The notes under the pieces: model-generated
Told to the model about the DNA's origin: nothing
The model's database searches: none
Seen by the model: only the letters and a program-made list of their open reading frames with translations
NCBI GenBank assembly: GCA_025738555.1
Contig: JAOVFP010000015.1
Coordinates: forward strand, 3,410,001-3,474,000
Source: Cyathus striatus
Lineage: Eukaryota; Basidiomycota; Agaricomycetes; Agaricales; Nidulariaceae
Direction: 5' to 3'
Length of the DNA stretch: 64,000 nt
Shown here: piece after piece, positions 44,987-57,400 of the stretch
How positions within the stretch are numbered: position 1 is the stretch's first letter
How the letters are laid out: every line of letters starts with the position of its first letter
Program-made: the position numbers and the translations under genes

Positions 44987-47373
44987 ATGGCACGCGCTAC
45001 TCGCTCCTCTGCCGTTGGTGAACACGACCTACAAGCACAAAAGAAGCGCAAGCGCAACGACTCTCCTCCGCCACACGACGCCGCCCTCCCCGCCCACCCC
45101 GCCAAGCTCCAGCGCACCCACTCGGCCACCCACCCCGCCTTTCTTCCCCAGCACCATGCGTCCAAAATACTTGCTGTCCTCAGACGGTATTTCTCTCTCC
45201 CCCTCTCTCCCCCTCCCAACCCACTCACCTCTCCCAGCACCGACACCCAGGGGCTTCTAGACCGCGTCTTTCCTCTCCCCGCCGACCTCGCGTCCCCGCA
45301 TTCCTCGTCGTCTCTCAGCTCCCTTCTCCAGCACCCCGCCCAGCACCCTCTCTCCGTCATCAAGGTATCTCGCCTTCTGTCCTTCCATTCGCTTTCCTTA
45401 CTCTTTACTCTTCCCCTCTCCACAGGATGCCATACTCCACCTCCGCCCCATTTCCTCCCTTCCTCGCTCACGCGTCTCCCCCACCGCCGCTCAGCAGCTC
45501 CGCTTCTGCAACCTTGCCCTCGACCTCCTCCACCAGGCCTCTTGCAGCTCCCTTTCCATCCCTCTCGACACAGAGTCCATCCTCAAGTCCCCACAACCCT
45601 CCAGCCCTTCCCTTTCTCCAAAATCCCCTCGCGCTCTCCAGCTCGCAAGTACGCCCTCGTCCAGCATCTCCCTTCTGGCGACTACTGGTCTTCCACCAAT
45701 TCAGATCCCTCCACACCAGATCTCTCTCACCGCATCACCGACCTTTCCACTGCACATGCAGAGCTTGCCGTCGTCCTCCCCTCCCCCTCCTCTTCTTTCT
45801 CTCCCTCCTCCATCCCCACCTTGGCCTCTTACCATACCCGCTCCCTGGGCCCCACAAAGACTCTTCCCACTCAGAGACAGTTGACCACCGCAAAGTTTCT
45901 AGACTATGGCCCCTGGTCCAGTTTTGCCCCTGCCTTTGACCACGACATGGAGCTCGTTGGAAGAAGGGATCTCGGTCTTATTCTCTTCCACAAGGAGCTG
46001 CGCAGGCGTGAATATTTCGCTGCCAGGAGAGAAGCTCTAGAAGGCTCAGGTTATATCGTCCAAGTCAACGGCGCCGATATTGTAGATGATGCACCTCCCT
46101 CCTCCATCGACCCCTCCCTTGCCGCTGCCAATAATGAGCAGTCAGAACCCGATCTGCATAGTCTCCTTTCGGATGATGACGCTGCATCATTCAAGTCCGC
46201 ACTTGGCAACTTGGAGCTTGAAAATGCCGTTCAGAAACTTCTCGACAAGAATCACCGCGCTCTCATCAGGCTCGAAGAGCTTCAATTCAAGAGATTATCC
46301 AAAGAAGGTAGTGATGCTAGCGTCGCAGAAGGATCAGAGGAGTGGGAGACCGGTATGTTAATCCCTTTTGTTCTAGTCTAGCTATTCACGCATCTTATTT
46401 GCTACGTGCAGCTCAAAACATCCTTGAATCATTGACGGTGTTGTCTTCCTTACGACCACGTACCGCTTCCGCCGAACCATCTACAATATTCCCCCCTCCT
46501 TCCGTCCTTCGGAAACTACATCGTTCTTTGGCTTTGGAGCCCTCATCAGGCTGGCACGGTACATTATCGCCTGCGCGTGCTGTCGCTCTTCGTGATGACT
46601 CAACAGTAAAAGTTCGTTCTACTCCAACACCTGCCAGTGCATCGGTAGCCTCCCCTCCTCCCGATACCTCTTCCACCACCACCCCAGCACCTGTAACACA
46701 ACCCTACGCCGTGTATCCTTACACATATACCCCAGGTCAACCTCAGGCCGGAACGCCATACCGGGCTCCCTCTGTCACGGCAACACCGTATACAACGTAC
46801 AAACCCGGCCAGACAGGTTCCTTTTACCAGGGATATGTAACTCCAGCTGGCCAACAACATTCATCATATTATGGCCAACAGAGTTACACCGGCGCTGCCG
46901 CTGCCGCAGCTTCTGGGGCCCAATCCTATATGGCTACGAACCAACAACCGTATGCAGCGTACTCAAACTGGTATACTCAATACCCAGCACAGGTGGCTGC
47001 AGCATCGGCTGCTGCTGCTGCTTCGGGTTGTGGCACACCACAACCTGTTTCTGCATACGCCAGCTTCTTTAGTGGTACCGGAGGAACGGCTACGCCTCCT
47101 CCCACAGCTCCAAGAACGCCCGCTGTCGCTAACACTGTTGCAGTCAACAAGGTAGTTCCGCAACAGGCCACAGCGACATGGCAATATGGACAGGGGGCTC
47201 AACAATCCTCCGTCGTCACTCCAACACTTCCCTCTCACTTGAAGAATGCCCAGCAGGGAAGTGCACTACAGCCTTATTCACCCTCCGTAACTACAGCTCC
47301 TGTGGCTCAACAGCAATACTACGGGCAATATCAAGCTCAGCCATCTACGCCTGCAACTCCTGCTGCACGATAG
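44987..47373 (+). CDS. Unknown protein with prion-like C terminus
   Basis: The start MARATRSSAVGEHDLQAQKK has a nuclear-localisation-like KKRKR patch. The ordered part includes DAILHLRPISSLPRSRVS, AAQQLRFCNLALDLLHQ, KYALVQHLPSGDYWSS, FLDYGPWSSFAPAFDHD and ELRRREYFAARRE, then a helical EWET-AQNILESLTVLSSLRPR segment. The last third is Tyr/Gln/Pro/Ala-rich (YGQQSYTGAAAAA), like transcription or RNA-binding co-factors. I cannot name the family; a chromatin or transcription role is only a guess. Between SPRALQ and RKYALVQHLP (45.60-45.65 kb) the frame shifts by one base, so either a base is missing or an exon boundary is not understood. Confidence 0.75.
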
Positions 47374-47530
47374 CGGATTCTTTTTTGATTGCAGTATTAT
47401 TTGGTTCCCAGGTTTTTTTATTATTGTAATTAGTTAACTACTTTACATTCGATCTGAACGCCTACGAATGCATAATAATGAATATGTACTAGGATGTCAC
47501 TCGGCAGCTGTGGTTTTATACCGAATTGGA

Positions 47531-49833
47531 TTAAAGAGCGAGCAAAAATGTACAAAAAGTGACTATCCAAAAGCTCAGCAGGTGAGACAAGTTCAGCGGA
47601 GAGCTTCCGGCATTTTTATCGAAGTTACTTGGTGTATTCATGGTAGATATAGTAGTTGGTTGTAAAGATAGCGTCCGCGTTGGTGTAGCAGGTAATGTTG
47701 TAGTCGATGCTGCTGAAATTGCTGTTGATGTCACCGCAACAGTTTCAGACACCTCAGACACTGTTATTTGTGTTTCTGCCGCAGCGCTCTCGGTCGGAGC
47801 TATCACCATCGTCTCTGAACATGTTCAAATATTAACATATTAACCAATAAATTTATCGATAAAGCGAAGACATTACCTTCGAAATCGCCTCCATCATTTA
47901 AAGCGTCAGTAACTGCTTGTTTGAGTAGATCATCTGCATTGGAGGGAACCATGGAAAGTATACCGATTCGAGGAGGATCCACTGACGGATGTGTAAGATT
48001 GCCGTAGTGAAAAGCGACCAGGTTTCTACGAAGATTCCGATCAGACTCCCATTTTGTTAGTGGACGTGTGTACGCACGAACGAAAAAATGGAGCACCCAA
48101 GCTCCAGCGAAACAATGCTCCAATATTCGGCGGATCTGTTGCAACTAAGTTGTCAGCCACGCATGTTGTTGCGTCGCCTTTGGTATGTTGACCAATAAAG
48201 TCACGAGGGTCGATAGGAAAAACCTGTCGATTATCAACAAGGTGTCTCAGACGTAACGTAATGCTATCACCTTTCCACCAATTTGAAATGATAATGTCCG
48301 TGGTATGGCACACGGCATTATGGGTACAGACTCTGAACTAGAATCAAAGGCGGACGACACCTTAGAAAGGATATTGTTTACGACATCCTTGGGACCACGG
48401 AGAATAGAATTCCCCTATTGAAGACATAAGGAGAGTGGATAAAAGTAGCATCCAACACTCACTGTATCGATTAGTGCAGAAACTCGGTTTGAATCTACAC
48501 CATCCTTCGCGGGGATGGCAGAGTCAGAGAGTTGTTGTCCATCAAGGAACACAGCATCGATGTTTATTTCCCAGCGACTAGTTTTCCTTAGTTACAAAAG
48601 CGACAGAGTCGCTATAATACGCACAATGGATAAATCTAAAGGGACGAGTGAGTTAATCCACTCTGGGAAATAGTTAACATCCGCACCTCAGACGGAGCGA
48701 ACTTGGGAGGCTCTAACCCTCCTTCCTCCGGGCTGTACAAGCGGACAGGAACCCATGTCAAGGAAGAATTATTAACATTATCAGGAAGTTTTCCTATTGT
48801 CAATGATCCGGTGCCTCCAATGTCGATGGTACTGCGTTGCAGGGTAATCTAATGAGATTTCAGCAAATGTATATTTATACAAGAACTAAGAGATGGCACT
48901 ATACCGTATACATTGGCACCTCAAGCGCATTGGTCATGGCAATCCTTGCCATGAGTGGACCGCTGGTGTAAGTAGAGGTGATAAAATCGTCAGTACTTTC
49001 GATAGGACCTGTCTGCGTTTGTGAATTTAGATCTCTGGGGCATGTGATATGTGGCAAAGATGACCTTGGCGATGACAACAGACTCTTGAATTTTACTAGT
49101 GGATAAAATATTTGATCAAACTCGCCAAAGTGACACGAAGTACACACCTCCCACTTGGAAATCCCAGGCCAAAAATACCTGCAGTGTCAAACTGAACAAC
49201 GTCGTTATTGGTGTCATTGATTAAACCGAATGCCTGTTGTGTCATGGCTACTCCGGCCACTGAAATTGTATCCAAGCCCACACTCCCAGAAGCATGCGTT
49301 CCTGTCGTTGAATCGCCATAAAACATGGAGACATCCGCGCCAGCTGGCTGAAAGGAAGTGTTCGGATAGCGTGTAACGTCGGAGCCCTGGCATGAGCCTG
49401 TCTGACATTGATCTGATACGACCCATAAATCACTCGATCCGGTGTCTAGTTTAGCAGTAAGTGTCAACAGTTTGCGGTAGCAGTTTAGTTGAAGCACAAA
49501 CCAATATTCACGGCGAAAACCTTGTTTCCAAGTTCAATAGGAACCGTGTACAATCTACAAGCAATATCGTGATAGGTAGTCAATATTCCGGATAAAGTAC
49601 GACAAGTGTGCCCTACAAGCAACCTACAAGTCAGCATTGTTCCCTAATCCTATTGAGCCGGTGACATCGCCACGTCTATAGACGCGAGAACCTCTAGAGA
49701 TAGTGATAGGCAGGTCCAAGCCAGGCGTCAGGGCAGTGAGGTTTCTAGCACGGAAAGAAGGAGCTGCGAGGATGGCAAAAGACAGATGCAGGAGGAGCAG
49801 GACGACTGGCGTGGATATCAGAGTGGATAACAT
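47531..49833 (-). CDS. GPI-anchored secreted aspartic protease (A1)
   Basis: MLSTLISTPVVLLLLHLSFA is a signal peptide and a short propeptide follows. The first catalytic motif is DTGSSDLWVV, with the flap Tyr in MFYGDSTTGT. The second motif is formed across an intron as ALIDT-GNSILRGPKDVV, an Asp-Thr-Gly-Asn variant seen in some basidiomycete pepsins. After the fold, a Ser/Thr-rich stalk (TSTAISAASTTTLPATPT) ends in a hydrophobic tail (SHLLSFWIVTFCTFLLAL) preceded by small residues, which is a GPI-anchor signal. The enzyme is thus likely wall or membrane-bound, yapsin-like in placement. An earlier in-frame Met at 49917 is possible but gives no better signal peptide. Several joins (FFRS-NLVAFHYGNLTHP, GGDFE-ETMVIAPTE) were checked and hold. 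Confidence 0.9.
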
Positions 49834-49986
49834 GCCGGGCGTCCAGCGCCAGGAGAGAGGGGAATGAAAGGACAGGAGAGAAGACAAGAGACAAGAAGGA
49901 AGTGGATGGCAGTTCAAATCAATCTATTTGACGCGTTACTTGGATACATTTGATTATAGTATATTACATAATACATAATGTTTGGT

Positions 49987-50095
49987 ATCAATGCCTACAT
50001 CTCCGTCGCCAAATAATGCGGTAAATTACGTAATACATATTATTACATAATAATACATAGTGTTTGAGATCAATGCCTACATCTCCGTCGCCAAA
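49987..50095 (+). repeat. 82-bp-period tandem duplication upstream of THR1
   Basis: A 27-bp core is identical at 49987-50013 and 50069-50095, with similar AT-rich sequence (TACATAATACATA-type) before each copy. Both copies contain ATG and encode [11 protein letters not shown]; the two codons after the core differ only at synonymous sites (AAT/AAC). Copy 2 is in frame with THR1; copy 1 stops after eight more codons. Confidence 0.85.
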
Positions 50096-50147
50096 CAACG
50101 CGGTTGGATTATCGTCTCACTTACTAATAGGGGCAGCCAGCCTTTCA

Positions 50148-51313
50148 ATGTCTCTGCGCCAGTTCTCCATCCGCGTGCCAGCTACTTCTGCTAACATTGG
50201 CCCAGGTTTCGACGTCGTCGGCCTCTCCCTTTCCTTATTTTGCACCTTAACTGTCTCTTTCCCCCTAACTCCTCCGAGCGACACCTATGTGGCCCCATCT
50301 ATAACATATTCAGGAGAAGGCGCAGGCGAAGTCCTCTCGACGCATATAAAAACCTCACAACCCGCGTTGCTCTCTATGTCCTGCGATGCCATACAATTCG
50401 CTGGTTTCCTTCCCATCTCAAGATTCATGTTGATAATGAAATTCCTTTCGGACGCGGCCTAGGATCTTCCGGCGCAGCTGTCATTGCCGGTGTACTTCTG
50501 GGAAATGAACTTGGCCAACTGGATCTCTCAACCGAAAGGTTACTGGACTTTGCACTCATGGTCGAACGTCATCCAGACAACGTCACCGCTGCTTTAGTCG
50601 GCGGCTTCGTCGGCTCCTACTTGAAGGAGCTCGATGACACTGCCAGTGAGGCAGCAAGTGTACCTCTTAGTGAGGTTCTTCCCGAATATCCAGAGGATGC
50701 AGGCGAAGACTGGGGTCTTAATCCTCCCATTCCTCCCCTCGGTATTGGTCACTACGTCCGCTTTGGTTGGTCAGATGCCATTCACGCTGTTGCCATTATA
50801 CCCAGATTTGAATTAAGCACTGCGAAGGCTAGAGGTGTTCTACCTACTCATTACTCCCGCAAGGACGTTGTATGTGTCTCTGGCTAGATTATCTACCCTA
50901 TATATCTCCCTGATCTTTCATCGACTGTAGATATTCAACCTCCAGCGGTTAGCTGTCCTGACAACTGCCCTTGCTCAGTCTCCACCCGATCCAAATCTAA
51001 TATACGAGGCGATGAAGGATCGGATACATCAACCATATAGAAAGGAGCTCGTACGTGACCATACCTTGTTGTATCGATATCCGTTTCTTACGCGATGTTA
51101 TCTCAGATCCCTGGACTTCCGCAAGTCACAACTTCAATCACGCCTGCAACGCACCCTGGTCTTCTAGGCATTTGCCTCTCTGGTGCCGGCCCTACAATAC
51201 TAGCCCTTGCAACCCACAATTTTGAGAAAATCGCCGAAGATGTTCGCGAAATATTTAATACAAAGAAGGTAGAAATCGACTGGAAAGTCCTAAAAGTCAC
51301 CGGGGTAGCGTAG
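50148..51313 (+). CDS. THR1: Homoserine kinase
   Basis: [26 protein letters not shown] is the GHMP-kinase N terminus. The ATP loop is [16 protein letters not shown], and the C-terminal motif is [19 protein letters not shown]. It phosphorylates homoserine on the way to threonine. I chose the ATG at 50148 because it matches the family start; an in-frame ATG at 50073 would add 25 residues ([11 protein letters not shown]...). The frame breaks between YSGEGAGEV and [17 protein letters not shown]: one C is missing at CC 50333-50334. Uncorrected, the protein ends before the ATP loop. Later introns keep frame. It is divergent from the protease and convergent with dynein. Confidence 0.93.
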
Positions 51314-51493
51314 TACAGAAATCATAACAGAACCCGTACAGTAGTATAGTAGTATCTCCCCGAATGAAGTACCTACATACATCCCAAGTAATCCTACAAA
51401 ACTTTCCATTATCGAGGGTGAAATATTAAATACATAAATTGGTAACATCATTTAATTACTATGCACTGGTATCATAAAAAGGATGGGCACTCA

Positions 51494-54400
51494 TCATCCA
51501 GCCGCCGTCAAGCAGACAGCTCTCATTGCAACTAATGACCTCGCACCACTGTCAAAAGGTAGGTCCACTGTAAACAGTACATCGCTTCGGTCATTGTTCA
51601 AGTACACCGGCAAGTTCACCAGTCCTTCCCGTGATTCGTCTGACTGAACCCAGCGAAGCTGCGAGGAACCCAATCTAATGGATTCACCGTCATTCAGAGC
51701 TAGTTTCTCCCCGGTCCAAGAAGCACCTTCTAGCACCAATCCTAGTGCAGAGGTCAGAGGTCATATATAGGTGGTAGGAAGTGACAAGAAACTCACCATC
51801 GATGATGAAAGCACTGGGGTCATTAACACGCTCAATATCAAGCCTGAGGCTCAAAGTTTCTAGACTCCATTTCTTCCTGTGTGCCACCGCCTGTCTTGTT
51901 GCTGTTATATAAGCTTCTGGGAAAAATAACCCTCCCAACCAAACTTCCACATCGTTAAGTCCATCTAAACTGGCAATATGATCAAGCTGAGTCAATCGAC
52001 GTGCAAGGCTTGCAATCCATCCGGAAACTGCCATCGACTTATCCACTTTGTAGCGTCTCCAGTGATCAGGAATCGTCCCTAAGGCAAATGGATTAGGAGG
52101 AATATAAACTTGTATATTAATATCACCTTTAGTTAATGCACTCATGAGAGTCCGTAAGTGGTTTGTTTGTTTTAATTCCCCTTGGCAAACCTTGACAATG
52201 TCGTTAAGGTCTTTCCGGACTTGGGAGAGTAACCTTTGTCCAATTTCCCCTTCTCGCACAAACAGGCGATAGAGAGGATCTTGATCTCCGGACTGCTTGG
52301 CAAGTGTATTGAAGGCCTTGAGATATGGTCGCTATGAGTAAGGCGTAATCAAAGATTGATAATCTACTCACCGAGGGTAGTTGCTCCAGCCATTCTCGAC
52401 AGCGTTCAAAGAGAGTCCTCATCCAAGCGGGTTGTTGTGAAGTCTGTGACTTGGAGCTAGTAGAAGCGACTTCGTCATCGTCGTCAGCCAACATTCGCAT
52501 CTTGCGAAGTTTGCCAAGGAGTTCGTTTCCTGCCAACAAACATGATTATTTGTTATAAATTAGGGAATGAAATCATGGTTTTACCTTGGGCGATAGCAAT
52601 TACACGTTCGGCAGTCGGTGGTAGGCTGAGCCATGACGGAGGTTCGCGGTCTGGCAAAGAACCAACCCATGACATGAAATGCTCCATCTTTGTGCCATCC
52701 GGTGCACTGAGCACCGTGTTGCCAGATACGGTGGGAACCAAGTTAAAGTCAACGTTATAAGCCTTTGGCGTGAATAGAGCATCGACAAAGGCATCCAGAA
52801 TACGTTGATCGAAATCACTATCAACTCGACCTCCGTATATGGATTGCTTTAGTAACGCTCTAAGGGCGTCCCATGGAATTGTTGCGGGGTCAATATTTGT
52901 TCGACCCCTTGAAGCACCAATTAACCAAGTATCAATGGTAGTGAAAGCAGATGCCATGTCTGAATCGTTAAAGTCGTATGTTTTACTCCACCCAAGTGGA
53001 GAATAGCGAAGACGCTCCTGGACAACTGCGTGGAACCATGCTAGAAGGAAATATAACCTTACTTTCTCAGCTGGACCTTGAGAAAGTCTTTGTGGTGGAA
53101 TAGAGCGCAACGAGTCAAGGAGGTTAGCCTTAATACCAGGAGGTGGCTCATTCATTATGAGACGAGATTGACGAAGAATGTTTACTGGGATTGACGGGTT
53201 GGCTTCCATCGTCAAGAATAATCGGAAGTTAGGATGTGGAGTTAAGGTTTGAAGCTTTTTCTCCAGTTGTCCCAGCCAAGACGGTGCAAGGTGAACATTC
53301 TTCAACAAAACCCATGTACCCTGTCGAGAAGCTGCTGCAATGGCCTGATCGGCTAATGTGAAACCTTCTTGTGAGCCCATAGCGACAGACGTGGATCGAG
53401 CGCTTGTGATTTTAACAAGGTTTTCCACTCGATAACTAGCATCGTACCCTGGAACAGATACTAGTGCAATAGGAGTCGCAGCAGGAATTTCATGTGCAAC
53501 AATGGAGCCTAGATCGTAACTTGATTCCGCAGAGAGATCTATCTCGAAGACAGTCTTGATAAACATTGCTGTTGATTGCAATAACCTATCTGGCCTAAAG
53601 CATTTAACAAGAAGTAAGGAGCGGATGGCCTCCAGAATTGCTACATAACAACAGGTCAGAAAGATTCGGAAGTAGTTTTTCAAAACTTACGAGTACTGGC
53701 ATCCCATGGAATGGGCACACATTGTTCCGGAGCGGTTGACTCAAGGAACTGAACCCATTCGCTATCATGCTCTGTTATATGTGATAAAACCGGCTTGAAG
53801 ATGGGATACTTTGAATAATGTCCCAACCTCAATGCCTGATCAGGTGACAACATAGAAAGCTGCGGCAATTGGATCGTAGTAGGAGCTATGGTATCGGCAC
53901 TTTCTAGCAAGAACTCGAGTTCGTCTCCTATTTCTTCTGCACCGCGAAGTTTGACCTGTGATAGCAACATTGCGAGCATTAAATGATCACGGTATAAAAG
54001 AGCACGAGATGTGCGTTTGTAGACCACAAGGAATAGATCTTTGAGGAGAATTTGGCGGCGAATATTATAATCGGTAACATTCTTGAGGTTAGGATTATGA
54101 TGAAGGACATAGTCGAAAATATCCAAGAAGAACCGAAGAGAGAATTGATAGAAATGATTTACAAGATTCAGCTGTTCCAGAACAAAGAAGACCGAACTGC
54201 ATGCCTGCGCTAAAGGCAGGTATTCAGATGTCACTTGCTCAACTTCCCTCATTACTAAATCGGTCTCTTCAACTTTTCTGGTAATTTCAGCTGCCTCCCG
54301 TTTCAACGTCTCTAAAGTATCAATAACTTTATCATCATCTAGAATGTTTCCTGTAGATTCGTTGAGCGCTTGCAGGAGCAGTTTTTCCAAGGTCCTGAGT

Positions 54401-57400
54401 CGAAGACGGAATTCCCCTTGAACTTTCATCAAGTCCGTTCGTTTGCGCTCTGTGTCAGGTCGTTCAACCTTCAATACCTGATCGAGAGACTGACTTTGCA
54501 AGCTACTTCTTGTCATGGTGAAGTTGACGAACGTGACACGGCTGCATACATCCGGAGAAAATTCTACGGACGGATCCCTCGTAGATAAGAACATTGTGAA
54601 TGAAGGAGAGAAGTCAATGTCCTGATTACCGAGTCTGATCAAAACTCGCCCCCCCGTTCGCCTGATTTCTTTGTTAAGAACAGCATTTAGAATGGGATCG
54701 AGATGTTCAACATCCTGAATCAACAAAGGGTTTCCAAAACGTAAAGCACTTTCCAGAACCTTTAGGAATGCCTCATCTAGGAAACTCGTGACCGTGATTT
54801 TGCGGTCCTTGTACTCATTTAGGAGGAAGGTGGTAGCCTGGCCAGTTGGATCAATGATTAAAGGATACCGATTGAATCGCTTCAACATAATAGCATTTTC
54901 AGTGGTAAGGTTATCCGCCGGTAAAGACTTTGATTGCCAGCTAAGGCGGTCATCAGCAGTGGAAAGGTATTCTGTGAATGAAAGTTCAGGCTTGAACTTA
55001 ATATTTGCTTCCAATAAGTGGTTGGTCCAGTCTTGCCACATTACTTCGCGGTAATGCTGATCAAAGAAACCGCCGTAAGCCAGAAATGCAGCAGAAAGTA
55101 GCACATCTCCAACGATTGTAGACATTTCTGCTTCAAATGTACGACTCCCTGCTTCCCACCGACCCCTCTCTGAAGACAAACTTTCTAGCAGTTTCATGCT
55201 ACGATTGACTTTACTTTGGACCCTCTCCATCTCGGATTTAATGGCCTGTGTTTCACTGATCAGAAGTGCGTATTCATCTTTGTATTTGGCAATCTTTTTC
55301 CAATTCACCAATCATCTGAATGATTGCACCGGCTTGCTTCTTTGTTGTTTCTGCTTGTTGTTCCAATGACTGCACTTCATTCCTCAACGGTTCCACTTTG
55401 TCCAGTATTTCTGAAAACTTAACCTGGGCGATGACCCACTTGACGAGCGGACCGCACGCTCTACTAGCTCTTTGAACAGTTTCGAAGTTGTAAGACGGTC
55501 GAGACAGAAAGTCTCTATTCATTATATCGCGTAGCTGTTTGGTCAACTGACTATTAGTGTCGAAATTGACGATCCGCTGAATGAAGTCGTCTCGACGAAT
55601 GATGCCTTGAACGGTGCGCCAGCTATCAATCTTATGGCCTAGGATAGTGCATACAGATTCCATGGCAAGTTTAACTGCCTCTGGTGGATTTGCCATTGTT
55701 CGAACTTCTTGAAGGTGTTGACGTTTAATATTGCTTACAGCAGCCTGTGCGTCAAGAACTGCAGGCTCTGCATCTGCAAGGTCAGCCATCACTACAGCAC
55801 GTCGTTGCTCGATATGGCGATCTTGCTCCACGAGAGCAGCCTGTATTTCAATAGATGCCGATTTCTTTTGCTCTGCTTCTTGCTGGTCCGCAACCATCCT
55901 TTTTAGTTTTTCATTGGCTTCCGCATCCTTTGCTTCCAACTGCGACCGTTTAATGGCAAGACTTTTCCTTAATTCTTCTACCTGCGTAACAGTATCTCGG
56001 AGCTTATCCAAACCCACATGAAGATGTCGCTGTTGTTCTTCGAGTTCGTCCCGCTTTTCCGTGTAGAGGCGCACATAGTGGTTAATACTACAAACGATTA
56101 GAGTCGCTTTAAATGCGTGAAGGGAATAAACTTACAAATCCAAATAGTGCCTTGGCGTAACATAGTTGTAACGGCCTTGCCTGCGACTCAGCCTTTGATT
56201 TATCTGATGGAGAGAGGTGTGGACGTAGACTAATGCATTAACAACAGCAGTTCTGTGAATAGGAGGCAGGGAAAGCCCCCTATAAATGATTGGGAAACTT
56301 GCTGGTGGACTATACGACGGAAGGTCCAGGTCCAGAGTTTGCGTAAACTCCATGCCGACCTGATAGAAAGCTTGATCAGACCAATCTCCAAACCAATCCA
56401 AAACGCAGCGGTTGAACAAAGCCGGCGATGTAGCGGCTCGGGATGCTAGGCCATTTTCCGGAGGATTCATGGTGAATACCACATGCAAATTTTTGGCAAC
56501 CTGCTGCGTAAACCACCGATACAATTCTTCAGGAGAATCGAGCATAAGGCCATCTCGCTGAGAACCTTCTTTACAGGCTGTCATTAGGGACGCGTGTTCA
56601 TCCCCTTCAAAAAGACCCGGTACTTCAGCGTTGGCGAGAAGGGTGTTCATACGCTCCAAGAAACCAGAATCTAGCACATTTGACTCGTCCATTATGAAGC
56701 AAATCTTTTCCCCTTTACAGCCAGCTCTTCGTAGTACAGTACGCAAATCTTCATCGAAATCATCTCCAGTGTACTTGTTAGACACTTTGATCTGGAAAAT
56801 ACTAAGGCCATTCATCCAGGCAACGAATCGCGACAGGGTGGTCTATGAGGCATCAGTGTCACGAAAAAGAAGTTATATAACAATAATACCTTTCCGCTTC
56901 CGCTTACACCGATAAGCAACAGATGACCTTGGATCTGTCTGAAGACTCGATCAATACGCAGAACGTGGTCCAACACATCGTTGAATAAAACGAGCGGTAC
57001 GTCGAGTTCTTCTTCATAGAATATGCGTAATCGAGCTTTCGTATATTCCCTAAGGGTTTCTCTGTCGACAGGAATATAGTGTTTTGATGTCCAATTTGAA
57101 AATAGGACTGGCCGAGACAATGCTTCGTCGCGATTGATTGTGGGAAAGTGCTCCATGGCAGCAGCGTCTATATGTTCATCGGTCCAAAGACGTTCTTCCT
57201 CTGTCACAAGTCGGTCTTGGAATAGTCTAAGGGCTTCGTGAGCCCAAACACGAACCAGCCCCTCTACAGGAAGGATTTCAAGGGGTCGGATAGCTTCATA
57301 AATACCTCTAACCCAACGGGTGAGTTCTCGAGGGCTGTAGACATAATGAGCCTGCACATCAGTTGTAAAACGCCGCTGGGAAGCAAGATAAAATGACACC

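Noticed and set aside
50334..50430. Intron in THR1 instead of a missing base
   Set aside because: A GTCCTC..CTCAAG intron would remove [17 protein letters not shown], which is conserved in homoserine kinases.
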